Below, piece after piece: positions 1 through 13,190 of a stretch of DNA of 64,000 nt. Each line of letters opens with the position of its first letter. Position 1 is the stretch's first letter. Under the pieces are notes generated by a model. That model was not told where the DNA came from. It made no database searches and saw only the letters and a list, made by a program, of their open reading frames with translations. This DNA comes from Angiostrongylus vasorum (taxonomy: Eukaryota > Nematoda > Chromadorea > Rhabditida > Metastrongylidae), in assembly GCA_018806985.1 (NCBI GenBank), contig JADANN010000457.1, positions 2,232,001-2,296,000 on the forward strand, in the 5' to 3' direction. The translations under genes were made by a program, and so were the position numbers.

Positions 1-11
1 AAAATATAATA

Positions 12-105
12 TATACAAGATATTTGAGGTTCCGAGTTTTACTCGTATCTCTGCATCCCTGCTGTTGTATGTCACATCGTACTCTGTCATAAAAAAAAGA
101 TTAGA
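12..105. repeat. Family D arm fragment
   Basis: GAGGTTCCGAGTTTTACTCG and TGCATCCCTGCTGTTGTATG match the right arm of family D. Confidence 0.4.
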
Positions 106-1404
106 CAGGGAAGAAAAGTTGGAACACAATGATAAGATGCTTTTACTGAGTAGATTGAAACCACCGAAGAGATTATGAGTGTCAAGTGGGTTTTCAGAAC
201 TAACTCATATGATCATAGCAATAACGTGAATGTAATCAACCGCAGTTGGATGTTTCAGAACTAAGAACTAGAACTAGTTCACACTGCCAAATGTCCAAAA
301 AGCAAAACACACCTCTCTACTAACGTCTGCAAGATAATCGATGCTATCCTCTTTACTTTTGAAGTTTAACATAAGGAACCCACATGATAAATTCAAATCT
401 AAAACATATTTCAGCTGGCGCAATGGCAACGCAGTCTACGCACTACAAAGTACAAATGAGAAGATAAGTCACGACATTCGGTAGTGCAATTCACTCGTGA
501 TTGTAAGAATGCTAATAAAGCAATCTAACATTAACGATGAGGTCGGGATGAAAGTCAGGTTGCAAGAATCAAACCTTATCTCAGAAAAAAGGTTCAGAAG
601 GAAAACGGTCGTGAGTCTCTGCCATGTACGAGTGGTATTTGAGACGAAGGGTATCAAATTTCATGACGATGTGCACAGTCAAAAACATTATCGTCATTAA
701 ATAGCGAGCAAAAACCCTGTAAGAGAACGAGATAGATTGAGGAAAAACGGGGAAATATGTTGAAAACTTGCTTCGAAGAATCAAGAGGTAAAAACAAAGC
801 CCGAAACTGCAATAAACACAGACAAACACACACACACATCAAACAAATTATGATAAACCTATAGCAATATCGAACTATTTCCAAAGAAAAGAAACCAATG
901 TTACCAACAGACATATTGGCAAGACTAGATAGTGAGTTACACTAACTCATCCTGAATAAAAGTGCGCTTAACAGAAAAGAAAAATAATGCAGGAATTATC
1001 TCTTTTTTCGTTCTCTCACTGAATTAGATGTCGGCGTCGTCGAATTCTGAAAAAAATAACTCCCAATAAGCGGAATTAAAGAAACAAGTCTCAACATTAG
1101 CTGCTACAAAGATCGGACCGATCGTTCGTTCCATGCTTATTTTTTAAAACAGTCAACGCAACAACGCTAACCAAGCACATACGACAAATCAGAGATTTCT
1201 AATTCAACCAAAATTAAAGATTAGCCTTGATGGAACATTACTCGTCAAATGGGGTTCAACCTACCAGCGAATTTTTTACAATGACATTCCCTAACGATTA
1301 AGAGGTGTGATGGTCGGATGTGCCAGATTTAGTGCACATGGCAACTGGCGTAAGTCTTCCTAACACTTCGCTTATAAAACCGCAACAACATAAGACAACA
1401 ACAT
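106..1404. other. No gene seen
   Basis: AT-rich sequence with only short frames overlapping each other (for example 497-700 and 914-581). There is a short CA run at about 822-836. Nothing recognisable. Confidence 0.5.
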
Positions 1405-2700
1405 CACCTGTATCACCTGTACTCCCGTTGATCGTCTAGTGACTCCAGCGGGCACCATTTTTCCCTGTCGCGTGCAAGAGTAGCCCAGTGGATTCTGCTC
1501 GCTGCAGGGACTCGTCGAGCATCATATCTTTCTTTAGGCTCTTCGTGAAGAACTCTGACCATCGGGTCGGTGGTCTTCCTGCAGTACATCCCGAGAAATC
1601 CAGTCACTATTGGCTCCTGTCCATCCGTTGTCATTCATACGCATTGTGTGTTCGGCCCACCTTATCTTCGACTGTTTGGCGTACAGAACGGCATCTTTGA
1701 TTTTTGATCGTTGACGCAGGTCGGAGCTTCCGATCCTTTCCCTTACTTGTGTGAAAAAGGGATACCCTAGCATCGTCCCTTCGGTTGCGGGTTCAATAAC
1801 GCTGAGTGGTGTTTCATCCTGTTTACGCAGCGACCACGTTTCTGACGCATACATTACAGCAGGAAGTACCGTTGAATTGAACACGTGGGCACGGAGTCGG
1901 GTGTGTCCGGTGTTCTTCGTCCACTTCACTACATCCTCGATGCTCTTGAAAGCTCTCCAAACCGTTCGTTTGCTTCTGCTCAGCAATGGAGCTAAGTCAT
2001 TCACAATGTTATTTCCCGACCCAGATAAAAAATAACTGGAGCATTCGGAGATATTCGTTCCTTTGAGCGTGAGTGGAGCATACTAAACCAATCTGTTCCT
2101 CATAAACATCGTTTTTGTAAAATTTAGTCGAAGACAAGACCAGTCTTTCTACAGGCTTTATCCAAGTCGGCAAGTATACGTTCCCTTGGCTAGTGTTTGG
2201 TGCTATAAGCACGATGTCATCAGCAAAGCGAAAATCGTGTAACTGCCGACCATCGATTTTCACTCCCATATTATCCCATTCCGGTGTTCGCATGACGTTC
2301 TGGAGGGTGGCGGTAAATAATTTTGCGAGATGGTATCGCCTTGCCTAACCCCCCTTTTGACGTCAATGTTAATATCGTTGTAGAATGGTGATACCTTGGT
2401 TCTGAAAATTTTTGTACAGCTCCCGAAGAATAGAAGTGTACTGAACAGGGACTCCTCGGCTATCAAGAGCTTCCATGACTGCTTCTATCTCAGTTGAATC
2501 AAAGGCCTTGTGTAAATCGATGAAAGTGAGACAGAGCGGTCTGTACTCTTGCGATACTTCAATGAGTCTTGTTATCGTGTGGATGTGGTCCATCGTACTA
2601 AACCATTTTCGAAACCCTGCTTGCTCACATGGCTGCCCCTTCCTCCAGTGCTCTGTCAATCCTGTATGTCTCAAGACAAGTGCGAAGCGCAAGATTTGTT
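1405..2700 (-). mobile_element. RTE-type non-LTR retrotransposon, 5'-truncated reverse transcriptase, broken
   Basis: The minus strand encodes the reverse transcriptase core in pieces. CEQAGFRKWFSTMDHI, FIDLHKAFDSTE and VKRGVRQGD are followed by the catalytic box FRFADDIVLIAPN and the C-terminal WAEHTMRMN segment. Frameshifts and stops separate these pieces. The 3' end is a short tail of repeated GATACAGGTGATG-like units near 1405-1430, typical of RTE elements. It is closely related to the copies at 18276 and 34885. Confidence 0.88.
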
Positions 2701-3410
2701 CACCACAACAACGACTGGCAGCGAGTCTTTCTTTGAAAATCGCAACGTGATCTGTTTACCATTACTGCACTGCTAACTGAAGCGCTCGGAGCATTCCACT
2801 CCTTGTAAGCCTCATCATAAGCAAGGACGAAGCAGGAAAGAACAAAGTGCTGGCTGCATCTTCTCTTTACAGGTGATACCGAAGCAAACAAGATCCACTC
2901 ATGCATCTACTTTAGAGTCATAAATAACTTAAAAACCACCAATGATAATGAGGTGATGAATCCAAGTAGCACTTCGACAACTTCTTAGCTGTTCGTTTTA
3001 AAAAGTCAAGCTGTAGTTATTGATTATGGTGAGCTCAGGGAAAATGTAACGACTAAATGGTTTCAGGGCTATGAATTCCACAGACTATGTGGTCGAACGT
3101 TGACACAATTTTTTCCTACCAAGTCGCAAGTCTTGTTTAGCTTTTTCCTCCGTAAATTGGCCTGTGGGACGTCGGATCACTGACCGTCGACGTCAAACCT
3201 TCAAGACCAAATTTTGTAAACCAACGGCTGGATGTGGACTGGTTCAACTTTCTGATACAAATACCTAACGATGTGCCTTGGTCTCATAGTTCCTTATAAA
3301 TGCGAAAAAAGCATCCAACAGATGAATTGGAAATGAGCTTGCGTGGACAGCCCATCGACAAGAGATAATGAAACGCCGACAATGATATAATAACCACCAA
3401 AGAAAGTCAA

Positions 3411-3780
3411 CTTTTTTATTTACTGCCTATTGCAACTTTTCATGGCAGGGTTTTCGCATAATACCCTGCCGTGAAAAACTACAATAGGCAATGAATAAAA
3501 AATGTTAACATCGTGATTTCGACTGCAATCTCAGTTTAACAGGGTTCAATGCCGATTTGGGCTCCCAGATCAATCCCGTTGACGGGTGATTGCTGGTGGA
3601 TGACTGGGTAGAAATAGAAAACTAGATGCATTACAGGGGAAACAAAGAACGCGCATGGTGTGGTGGTGAAAGCGTTAGGGCCCCTTGAAATGGTAATAAC
3701 ATGTTCGATCCCTACCGCCGACACCTTCCGCCCGGAAACATCAAACATTTGGCTCAGAGTTCTTGCAACAGCGTAATTAA
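3411..3780. repeat. Family D fold-back element (hairpin end plus tRNA-like part)
   Basis: The sequence 3411-3448 (TTTTTTATTTACTGCCTATT, then CATGGCAGGG) pairs with 3462-3502 (CCCTGCCGTGAAAAACT, then AATAGGCAATGAATAAAAAA). GGGTTCAATGCCGATTTGGG and CCCGTTGACGGGTGATTGCT downstream recur near 59996-60045. It overlaps the open frame that runs past the last atlastin exon. Confidence 0.65.
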
Positions 3781-3799
3781 TGACCAGATTAAAACTCAC

Positions 3800-6700
3800 A
3801 GCAAACTTCTCTCCAAGCTGTATTGCACCTCCAAGGGTTCCAAGCTGTCCAGTATTCGGTGAGATGAAATTCGTCCACAAGAACGTGACAGCATCATCCA
3901 CCTAACAATGTTTCACTGTAGCACAAATAAATGCCTACTAGAAGGTTGAAATATGGAAGGAACACATATAAAAAATATACGAGAGAATACTTAATTAGTT
4001 GGAAATTAAAGAAAGCAATAAGAAAGTGACTGCGATAGATATTCAAAACCATTTCCCCTTTTAATATATAAATTCAAACATTTAAGTAAAGGGATTGAAA
4101 ACGTGTATACTCACCCATCCACTGGCTTCACGCAAAGTTCCCGAATACCGCGCATACGCCCACACAGTCAGCGCGCCAATCACAATTACAAGTACTGATG
4201 AAAAAAGCCCAGCGAGAAAGTCTAGTCCAATCATTTGACAGAATTCCTGGCATATATAGTCGACTATCATTAACGAAACAAGAACAGCAGGTGTTCGCAT
4301 AGATTTGAACAAATTCTTTCCATTATTCATCTTCAGATAGGATTCGTAACTCTCCTAAACAAATCAATAAAAGCCTTGTCAAAAAAGAACATTGTATGAC
4401 TCCCACTAATCATGTGGATTTTAACAACAAAGGTATTCCACAAGCAGTTTTAATCCTAGTTTCAAGAGCAGAATTCACTTCTTCCCAAGGAGTCTGAGCT
4501 TTGCCAGACATGGCATGAGCCACCCAACAGTGTATGGTTTGCAGAGAATGGCCGTAACCCACATCATTTCTCACTTTTCCGGTCTTTTTGTGGACATTGA
4601 AGCGTGCTACACTGAAGCGAACGCAACAATTCTGAAGAAACACAGATGAAAGTTCACACAGGAACTGAATTCAAGAGTAGTGAGGGCGAAGAGAAGTGGA
4701 GACGATCCCATAGCTTTTATAAGAGGTTAATTTGGCCAACAAAGTGACACCATCAGAGTACTTTACTAAGTACGACACCATTTTGCCACGGCAGAAATGT
4801 TCTTGAAATGCAAGGCAATGCCAGGTGCCGAACGAATAGTTCATTTTCACAAGAAAGCTATTCCACAAGCAATTTGTTCGGAATCTTCCCGGGTTCAACG
4901 TTTGGTTCATGACGTGACCCACATAAGCAATGGTTGGATCTTGTACTGCTTAAGCTGTTCTATGGAGATGAACCTGACATCAAGAGTAAAGCCATATCCG
5001 GACCGGTATTTGCCCGCTATGAACATGTATACTTGTATCCTTCATGTTTACCTCAATAACTTCATCAAGTTTATCCAAGAACTGTATACTGTATTCTACT
5101 CCACCCATCTTGCGAGTGTTCCGAAATTCACGTATTGCATCATTTTTGCACAGCTGATGTTGTTCAAGTAACTCACTGGTGCTCATATATGGGGTATCTC
5201 CACCACAGATCTAAGACACTCAACAAATTATTAAGTCTACCTTCTTCAAAAGCTAGTTCCACCTAAAAACCAAAAAAAAAGCACCTCTTCCATCTCCCTT
5301 TGATAGAGAGCTCGAGCACTAGCAACTGCAGCTAAGTTGTTCGCCTCAGCTGTTGCCTTAATTCCTGACAATTCTTCCAATTACACGATTACCATAAACA
5401 AAAACATTAATGTTAAGTTTCGGAATCTGGAGGATATAAAAACTTTAAAAAAAAACCCTAGAATACAGACCATCAACATGGACTTCGGCTCGGGTAGATC
5501 TTGTCCTTGGAAAATCTTCATATACGACTGAAATTATAAGGATTGTCTTTGTGGAGGAAAAAGTTTGACATTTATAGTAAGTTTCACGAACCTTAAAATA
5601 CTCGACAAGTTCTCTACATGTCACTTTATGTCCGTTTATCTCTTTCACAGCCAAATTTCGCGAATCAAGTATGCGTGGCACCATCACCCGTAACTGTTGT
5701 TGAAATTCAGGATCGATGTCTACAAGCCATAGAAAAAACTTGATTGATAAAGAAAAAAAGTGTACCGAATACTCTATAAAAAATTGGATGCCAATTTACT
5801 AAGAAATGGAAAGAACACAACGAGTCTAAAACGATACAACTAAGATTACCGCATAACAAGGCCACACTTACCAGCCAAAGAACCGTTGAAATCTGGATTC
5901 GTAGCAACTTTAATGCCAGGGTAAGGCATCAAGAAGCAAGAAATGTTTTCGAAACAACTCCGTATATGCTGCCGAAGCTGTTGAAGTTCAGGATGTTGCT
6001 TCGCTGATAACTGAAACAATCAACATCCATTATTTGCAAGTCAAGAATGTAAATGGTTACCATTCACAAAAAAAAGCGCACAAACTTGCAACCGTTCATC
6101 TAGTATGCGCTGCCCTCCTTGATAACCGAATTCGGCTTCGTATGGAAAAGACCAATCACGAACAAGAAATTGCAACGACTAAAAATCTACTTTTGTTAAC
6201 ATATCGTAACGCAACACTTTAATTGGTTCGATATTCGGCATATGGTAGTTTTGACGGCTAACTTACTTACTTGGATACTTGAACGGCCAGTCCTCAGCGC
6301 TTGTGCGGGCCCCAGCACACCCTCCATTTTTCGAAGTTTTGCTGGTCTAGCCATTGTGTTTCCTTGGAGCCCCGAGTTCAGCTTGGCTAAAGTCTGCCCC
6401 AGGTCATCACCACCACAGACGGTCGCCGCTCTTGTGGATCACAGGGAGACTTGGCACCATGCGACTAGTTCGATACCAGGACGGTGGTGGATCCTGGTAT
6501 TGGTTTACCCTTAGCTGGGATTCCTGATGGAAACGCCGGACTCCTTCTCAACTTCGAAGACCCTGCCAGGGGGATGAAACCCCCGACTGTACATCGCAGT
6601 CCAACACCCAGGATAACCTCCCAGCCATGATGAGTCGGTAAACCGCTGGAAGATTTGATGGCTAAACGATAACCAATTCCTGTTTGGAATGTTCACTCTG

Positions 6701-9700
6701 CTTAGATCGTAAAGTACTTTAATTGTATAGACATTAGGAATTGAAACAACACCTTTCAAGAAAGATATGTCTTCATTTTACTGAAACAACGGTGAAAATT
6801 ACGGAAGTCTGCACTAATAGTACCTTAACACATTCTTATCCTTCTTCTTGAGTATCTCACTGTCCTTCAGCGGCTGGCCAACTCTTTGTTCATAGTTCAA
6901 CATTTATATTCTTCCTTTAACAGCGTGCTTGATCAATTCGTAGAACAGTTTATCGAGGAACTAGCTGCCGATGCATAAACACTGTGGCGAAGATATAAGA
7001 CGTCTCACCATGGGTACGTCAGGACTAGAGGTACAGATAAATTGCCCATCGAACAATAAACCGCCTCAGCAACCCGTGAGTATTCCGTCTATGACATCAG
7101 GCAGTGCGACAACGGCGGGTGTGAAAAAAGCAGATCTTGAGCTTCGCAGGATGTCACTGAGATCGGATCAAATGAAAATGCCACGGAGACTACTATGCAC
7201 CTACATACCACAACAGTCAATTCAGATGTTGATCTTCACAATTGCCTGACGTCATAAGTTAGCAACTCCATGTGATTCCACAATAAACAAAACGTAAGAA
7301 AGAAGAAAGACCGACATACGCCAATTAACTACGGAACCTTTAATATTCGTGGCAGAACAAATCACAATGTCGTTGGCAACAGACCTCATGATAAATATGA
7401 GCTGAAGATGACCTCCTCCAGAAGGTTAACATTACAGGCGGAAGAAAACTTGTGGAATTAATCAAAGGACAGGTCTAAAGAAAAGCCGTCGAGATCTATG
7501 CAAAAATAATGTTTCGCTGTCAGCCCTGATAAACGAAAATAGAACCACTACTACCTTCACCCATTATATGCGGAATTTCCACATCAGTCTTTCTGTTCTA
7601 CAACTCTTGTAACTCGGATCTTTAATCCATTAAAGAACTAGAACAACAGAAAAACCGCCCTTCATACTGAAGTTGCGGCAAAAGCACGGACAGAGGCACG
7701 GCAACAAGATAAAATAACATCATAACAGACTTCTTCGTTGCGGGAAGCCAGAATCTATCGTAATTATCGCAACCCATAAGACATTTCAGAAACAGAAAAT
7801 TCTAGACCACTGGAGGACGTCACGTACGATCACTCTACCCAAGAAGGGTAACCTAAGAGATCTACGTCACTATGGTTCTTGTGCTGTTCACTCTTGTTGA
7901 CTGCGCTCAACAAGCTGTTCACAACGCTTATCCTATTGCACATATCAAGCACTTTGGATGAGGTGCGACGAATCAAGCAAGCTGAATTCCGACAGGAATT
8001 CTACTGCATAGACCTTCCAGACCATGTCCAGCGTCATTTAAGTCTGCCAGGAATACCATATACTCTCTGTCTTAATATTTTCCAACATTTAATTGCATGA
8101 AAAACTTACACATAATTGTTACAAATATTTTCGGTAGCATCGCCTTCTGGTTTGTTTTTACAGTGTCGAAATGCAATTTTACCAACGTTTGCAGATCAAG
8201 GAGAAGACCTGTCCTGCACAGGAAGTCTAGCTAAGTGCACAAACCTCCGATGTAGTTAAACAAACTCGAAAATTTCAAGAAATTCGTCGACAACGGATGC
8301 AAAACAACGAACCGAAAGAAAAGGATTTCTGGGATCAACACAACACGTAATCTTAGGTCATACAAATAAAAATTGAAGAAAAATCCACACCTAGAGATAA
8401 ATAGGGTGAAGTCTCTTCAGTGAATTTACCAAGTCCTCAAATCATATGTAATCCAATCATGGAAAAATTATCCCCAATGGTATAAAAATCATCATCACCA
8501 CCAAAATGTCAAATAATCAGTAATAAGAACTCTTGTTACCGAAAACATAGAGTGGACCAAAAAGGATGTTCATGCATTATGTTAAATTTATATTTCGCAT
8601 ACTAATTTTGTCGTTCACCTACTGAAAAAATATCGATGCACTTTATTACTCCATACAGTACATAAATTAAGGGACGGGTAGCACAGTGGTAGTGATGCCA
8701 AGATAACAAGCACGGTGCTGGTTCGACCCCGCACCGGGGTTACCAAGCCTTTCATCTCTCTGGGAAATGGAGATTGGTGCCGGACTTGTCCGGAAAAATT
8801 CACTCTCTGTAATCCAAATGGGAATGCTCTAGCTCGGTTATATCAGGACTCCAAGGAGAATCGACTCAAACAGCACTCTATGACAATCAAGATGAAAGGG
8901 AAATCCTCAACCAGTAGCCGAAGCCACCCTTAAAAGCACGAAGACCTTCGTGGGTGATGAATCCGAGGAAATGAATCGAATGCGAGAACTGATGGGATCC
9001 GCACAGTAGACGTGAAGACGGGTAATATAAAAGAAAAAGTAGAAAAATGAGCTACCTGAAACGGCTTGCTTTCATTGTCCTCTAATGCTAAGCGGCCATA
9101 TTCTGTGAACATTTGCAAGTGCTGCAGATGGTCTTCTTGAATATTGTGCAGAATATTATAAATCTGGAAGTTCATGGATAAATACAACTACCTAACGTAG
9201 ACAGATAATACATGATTCACATCCTAGAAATTGATTAGCACTCGTATTTTCATTTGAAGGTAGACGAAATTTAGACATACTTTTATTTACAATAACACTT
9301 ATGTAAACACAACATATCACATCATATCATAAGGATGACAGGACCTTATCAAATTACCACTAAACCATGCAAAAACTAAAAAATAAGGTGTTAAAAGGCC
9401 CTCTCGGTTATAAGAGCGGGTTTGAAGCCCACTTGAGGTTCCCAGTTTTACTCACATTTCTGTACCTTTACGGTTGCTTTGGTTCTTAAAAATCAAACTA
9501 GAGGGAACTTAACGCCATACAAACACCGTAGCTCAACAGACAGTGTGACCCTTACCTCTGCCCGTGGACACTTTGTGATTATAACAACAAAATAAAGTAT
9601 AAATTTGTTTCCGGCCTTAATCTTTTAGTGCATACGTACATAAAGGAATAAGTGATAACCAGTTCAAAACATTTTTATACAAGTAGAACAAAAAGAAAAC

Positions 9701-12379
9701 AAAACCACTACATATTATCGCCATTTCACTAGAGTTAGAATCCAACCCATATCATATGTACATGTACACACATACATATATATTGTACATAAATGTATTT
9801 ACGCACATAACATATATACATGCATACATCCATGTGTATACATGTATAAAACTCAGTAAATTACTTAATAAACAAGAAACCTGCATTGAAGAAACCATTG
9901 TGGAGAGTGCGAAAATTGTAGCACAATCTTTCACCGTACTCTGAGAGTCGAAAGTACCTTGAGTATCCATGAGAATGACGGCAATCTAAGAAATGTTAGA
10001 CATACTTGAATCCGTATATCCTTGGGAGTCACTTCCGTTTTTTGTAAGGCATGTAAACTAAAATTGCTGAAGAATAACGTTAAGAGGGAAGCTTCTCTAT
10101 TGCCCAGTTGAAACCTGATTTAAAGAACCAAAAGCAAGTTCTTAACACACTAGGAAGCTAGGAAAGAAGCTAACGAATAGGCTTATTTGCACTATAATTA
10201 CTGCTCCAATCACTGAGTTGCAACGACGTTGATTTTCAGCAACTGCTGATACCCTCCCGATAACTATAAGGATTCAAAACTTGACATAGCGATAGGAGAT
10301 CGTTCGCTTTTAAAGGTATTTTTTCCAAAAAAAAATAAATAAATAAATAAAGATGGCACGTCTAAAATATCCTTGCACATTTTAGAAGATCCAACTTTTT
10401 AAAAGTGAAAAGGGGTCCAAAATCCCATTTTTTAACTATGGTCATGGTAGTCGCACATATCAATGGTGTATCTGAGCACACCATAACGGGCAACTGTAAG
10501 AAATCTCGCAGGTTAAGCTTCGCTGCTGGATACGATCGCCGACGAGAACTAGAAGCAAGGATAAAAATAAACACGAGTTAACAGGTCCCAGAAAGTCAGC
10601 AATCATCTTGGTAGAACAAAATAAGCCCTTCTTTAGCAAAGATTTGTGGACTCTAAAGACTTTCATTTCAGACAGAAAAGGTTCATTATGAGTTGCGATA
10701 CGTTTGTTTAGAGCTTAAAGGTACAATTATTTTCAGGCACATAAAGATTAGAATGACTGCTCAATGGAGCAAATGTAATAGTCGAATCTAACAGCGGAAA
10801 TATTCTAGAAGCACCGTTGCTTTAGGTCTGACGTTGTTTGCCATCATAAGAAAAAAACTTCGTTAGTACCGATAATTAGGTTGGCGTTGAACTACAATGA
10901 ACAAATCCCAAGCCTATATCAATTACAAAAAAGTGGAAACAACCAAGCAGTAATGAAATTCCTAACAAAAAAAGCCTTTAAGGAACTGCACCTCTTCGCC
11001 GTTTTTGTCCCTCATTATGAAAGGCTCACTCCAGATAAGGATTCCATTCGTGTCTCGTTTGCTACCGCCCCGCCATGAAAATCCCTTCAATGAATCTGCT
11101 GATATGTTAAGCCAATCCATTCCAAAGCCATCATCATCTACAATTCGACTTTTTTAAAAATAAAAGTTTACAAGCTTGATTTGTGAACATTCGTATTTCT
11201 TAAAACAACAATGCCTACGGCCTTCACAAATTAATAACGGCAATAATGGAAATAATCATAATAAGTTCTAACGGTAGCAGTGATAGTAATAACAAAAACT
11301 ATAACGACAAGATGATGAAGATGAAGAAAAAAAAGAAAACGGAAAAGTGAGAAGAAAGAACTTGGGTCCTGAAAGGGCAACTGTTAAAAACTGTCAGACC
11401 AGGGAAGCAAAATCAATTAGGAAATGAATCAGACAAGTCGAAATAAGTATGATACGAAAGAAACTAACCAGATTCATCTGCACGCCACTGTAAATACCGG
11501 AGGAAGAAATTCAAGAGGAAAGATTTGCCCATTCTGTACGCACCCGCAACACCAATTATTGCCACCTGATAGAGTATAAACTTCAAAATAAATGCCAACC
11601 CCACATATTTTTTGAAGACTCCCATAAACAGAGAAAAACACTCGACAGATAAAACTAACTCTGGAAGATTATGGAAAAAATATCACCTAACCTAAGGCTT
11701 TTTCAAAAGCATGGCTTTGGACTTCACACTTGGGAATACAGCAATGTACTGTTATAGTGCTTGTTACAACGACAAGTTGTAAAACTTTATCCTATTGTAA
11801 TGCTACCTCACCTCCCAACGGTTCACCGCCTTGCCGTGGCTCAGCGTGGGCGTCGGGCTGCGATGTAGAGCAGGAGGATTCATTCCCACCCCACCCTCCC
11901 TACAGGGTCTCTTAAGATGAAAAGGAGTCGGGCGTTTTCATCAGGAAGCTCAGCTAAGAGCAAACCAATACGGGATTCACCACCGTTCTGGTATCAAAAA
12001 AATAGTCGCATGGTAGCAAATCTTCCTCTGATCCACAAGAGCGGCGACTGCCTGGGGGTGGTGACGACCTGAGGAAGACTTTGGCGAGACTGACGTCGGG
12101 ATTCCAAGGAACAACAATGGCTTAACCTGCAAATCTCCGAAAAATAGAGATTATGCTGAGACTCGCAGAGCCAGTGGGGACGGGCCATCTAAGTTTCCAA
12201 GTAGTACTACCTCAACATTATCGACGTTATCGGACATCTCTCATCATACAAACCTTTTTATCAGCAACTTTTGGATGCAGTAGAATCTTTTCGAGTGCAG
12301 GGACGTCTAGCTCAAAAGAGTGATCCACGTCCTCAACCACATCAACTATTCGAACCGGATGTGGACCACGTGTGATCAT
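3800..12379 (-). CDS. atln-1: Atlastin (ER membrane-fusion dynamin-like GTPase), spliced, 13 exons
   Basis: Atlastins tether and fuse ER tubules by GTP-driven dimerisation. Exons read on the minus strand: 12394-12254, 11565-11469, 11137-10992, 9985-9881, 9163-9056, 6178-6086, 6010-5872, 5719-5592, 5527-5471, 5356-5285, 5210-5052, 4354-4115, 3901-3800. All have GT/AG borders and all internal phases agree, giving about 524 residues from the ATG at 12379 (human ATL1 has 558). Visible motifs are the P-loop GAYRMGKS (with the family arginine), RDTNGI (switch 1), LMDTQG (G3) and LVRDW (G4). The middle-domain helices follow, including FRNTRKMGG. The exon at 4354-4115 encodes the two membrane segments and the YARYSG motif. 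The start at 12379 ([10 protein letters not shown]) assumes the acceptor at 12395 receives a spliced leader; an upstream first exon is not excluded. The true C-terminus after 3800 was not found. Introns hold several SINEs and an RTE relic. Confidence 0.93.
6255..6660 (-). repeat. SINE-like family C copy in an atlastin intron
   Basis: This is an about 400 bp repeat with five near-complete copies. On the minus strand the 5' part is tRNA-like: CATCATGGCTGGGAGGTTAT as a weak A box and GGGGTTTCATCCCC as a weak B box. The far end carries the repeated TTACTTACTTGGATACTTGA (plus-strand reading). Confidence 0.72.
7320..8065 (+). mobile_element. Heavily eroded RTE relic inside an atlastin intron
   Basis: Broken plus-strand frames resemble the RTE polyprotein. 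There is [16 protein letters not shown] near 7835-7885 (compare LLFKKGDLHDVGNYRP in the 18.3 kb copy) and KQAEFRQEF near 7970-8000 (compare CEQARFRKAF). Identity is low and many stops are present, so this is an old insertion. It sits in the long intron between the 9056 and 6178 exon borders of atlastin. Confidence 0.5.
8668..9040 (+). repeat. SINE family B (tRNA-like), full-length copy beside an atlastin exon
   Basis: The head has A box TAGCACAGTGGTAGTG and B box GGTTCGACCCC. The central block ACCAAGCCTTTCATCTCTCT to GGACTTGTCCGG resembles family A. The tail contains TCAGGACTCCAAGGAGAATC and ends GGGATCCGCACAGTAGACGT. Its 3' end is about 15 bp from the donor of the atlastin exon 9163-9056. 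Confidence 0.8.
9385..9510. repeat. Family D arm fragment in an atlastin intron
   Basis: TTTGAAGCCCACTTGAGGTT and CCCAGTTTTACTCACATTTC match the right arm of the 59.8 kb element. Confidence 0.45.
9755..9850. repeat. ACATAT/ACATGT-rich microsatellite
   Basis: Imperfect ACATAT and ACATGT units; it produces apparent frames on both strands. Confidence 0.75.
11803..12205 (+). repeat. SINE-like family C copy in an atlastin intron
   Basis: It starts CCTCCCAACGGTTCACCGCC, continues CGTGGCTCAGCGTGGGCGTC (A-box-like) and ends GGGCCATCTAAGTTTCCAAG. It is opposite in direction to the 6.3 kb copy. Confidence 0.72.
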
Positions 12380-12394
12380 TCCGCTTTGTTCGTC

Positions 12395-13034
12395 CTAAAG
12401 CAACATGTAGAAAATGCAAACGGGAATTGGATATGAACAACCCATGTGTACACAATACCATAATCAAAGGTTAGGCTAGGACTTACGTTCAGGACCACAT
12501 AAAATTTACCGAAAAACAAAGAAGTCTGCCAACCATGAGGCAGAAAAACTACCCGTTTTATATAAAGCTTGGGAAAGACCCTTCAGTGGTTAAAAGTGAT
12601 CGAATCAACAGTTTCACGGTGAAACAGTGATGACAAACGCTTGAAGATACTGGACTCTTACTCGATTCAGAAGGGCAAGCGAAGGATAGTATGTGCATCC
12701 CGGTAACAATCCAGGAAAGCTAATAACATACCTCACTTCTCAACTTCAACGAGTCACTCTCCAAAGAAAATTCGCCCATGGCGATAACCTAAAAGTAAAG
12801 ATTCTGGGGGCAAGTGTAGTAGTAAGACTTTATCACAACAAACACATCGTTGAGAAAGGACATAAACCACAACTAATCGACGAACATACCACTCGAGGAA
12901 ATTTTTGAACTCATGCTTATGGTTCCTAAACTGTGCTACTCTAAATGGATAGATATCTACTGTTGCCTAAATCAATCACGAAACAATTCTTAACGACTGA
13001 ATTGCCAGAACAGCAACAAAATGTTCTAGCTAGC
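12395..13034. other. Atlastin upstream region, nothing recognised
   Basis: The acceptor GCTTTAG at 12395-12401 could receive a spliced leader or an upstream exon. No such exon, TATA box or other promoter motif was recognised here. Confidence 0.4.
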
Positions 13035-13118
13035 TCGTCAGCATATATACTTAAGTATACATACATACGCATATATACATGTGTATATATGTACATCCGT
13101 ATATACACGCATATAAGC

Positions 13119-13167
<49 letters not shown>

Positions 13168-13190
13168 CATACATACATATGTGGATATAT
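13035..13190. repeat. TA-rich microsatellite
   Basis: Imperfect ATAC repeats pass into a pure (TA)n tract at about 13130-13162, then (ATAC)n. Confidence 0.85.

Noticed and set aside
3536..3799. Continuation of the last atlastin frame to a stop at 3536
   Set aside because: A good donor GCT|GTGAGT occurs at 3799 and the downstream part is family D repeat sequence. The true end is left open.
6242..6514. A 90-codon plus-strand frame
   Set aside because: It lies wholly within a family C repeat; related frames appear in the copies at 15.6, 39.0 and 52.1 kb.
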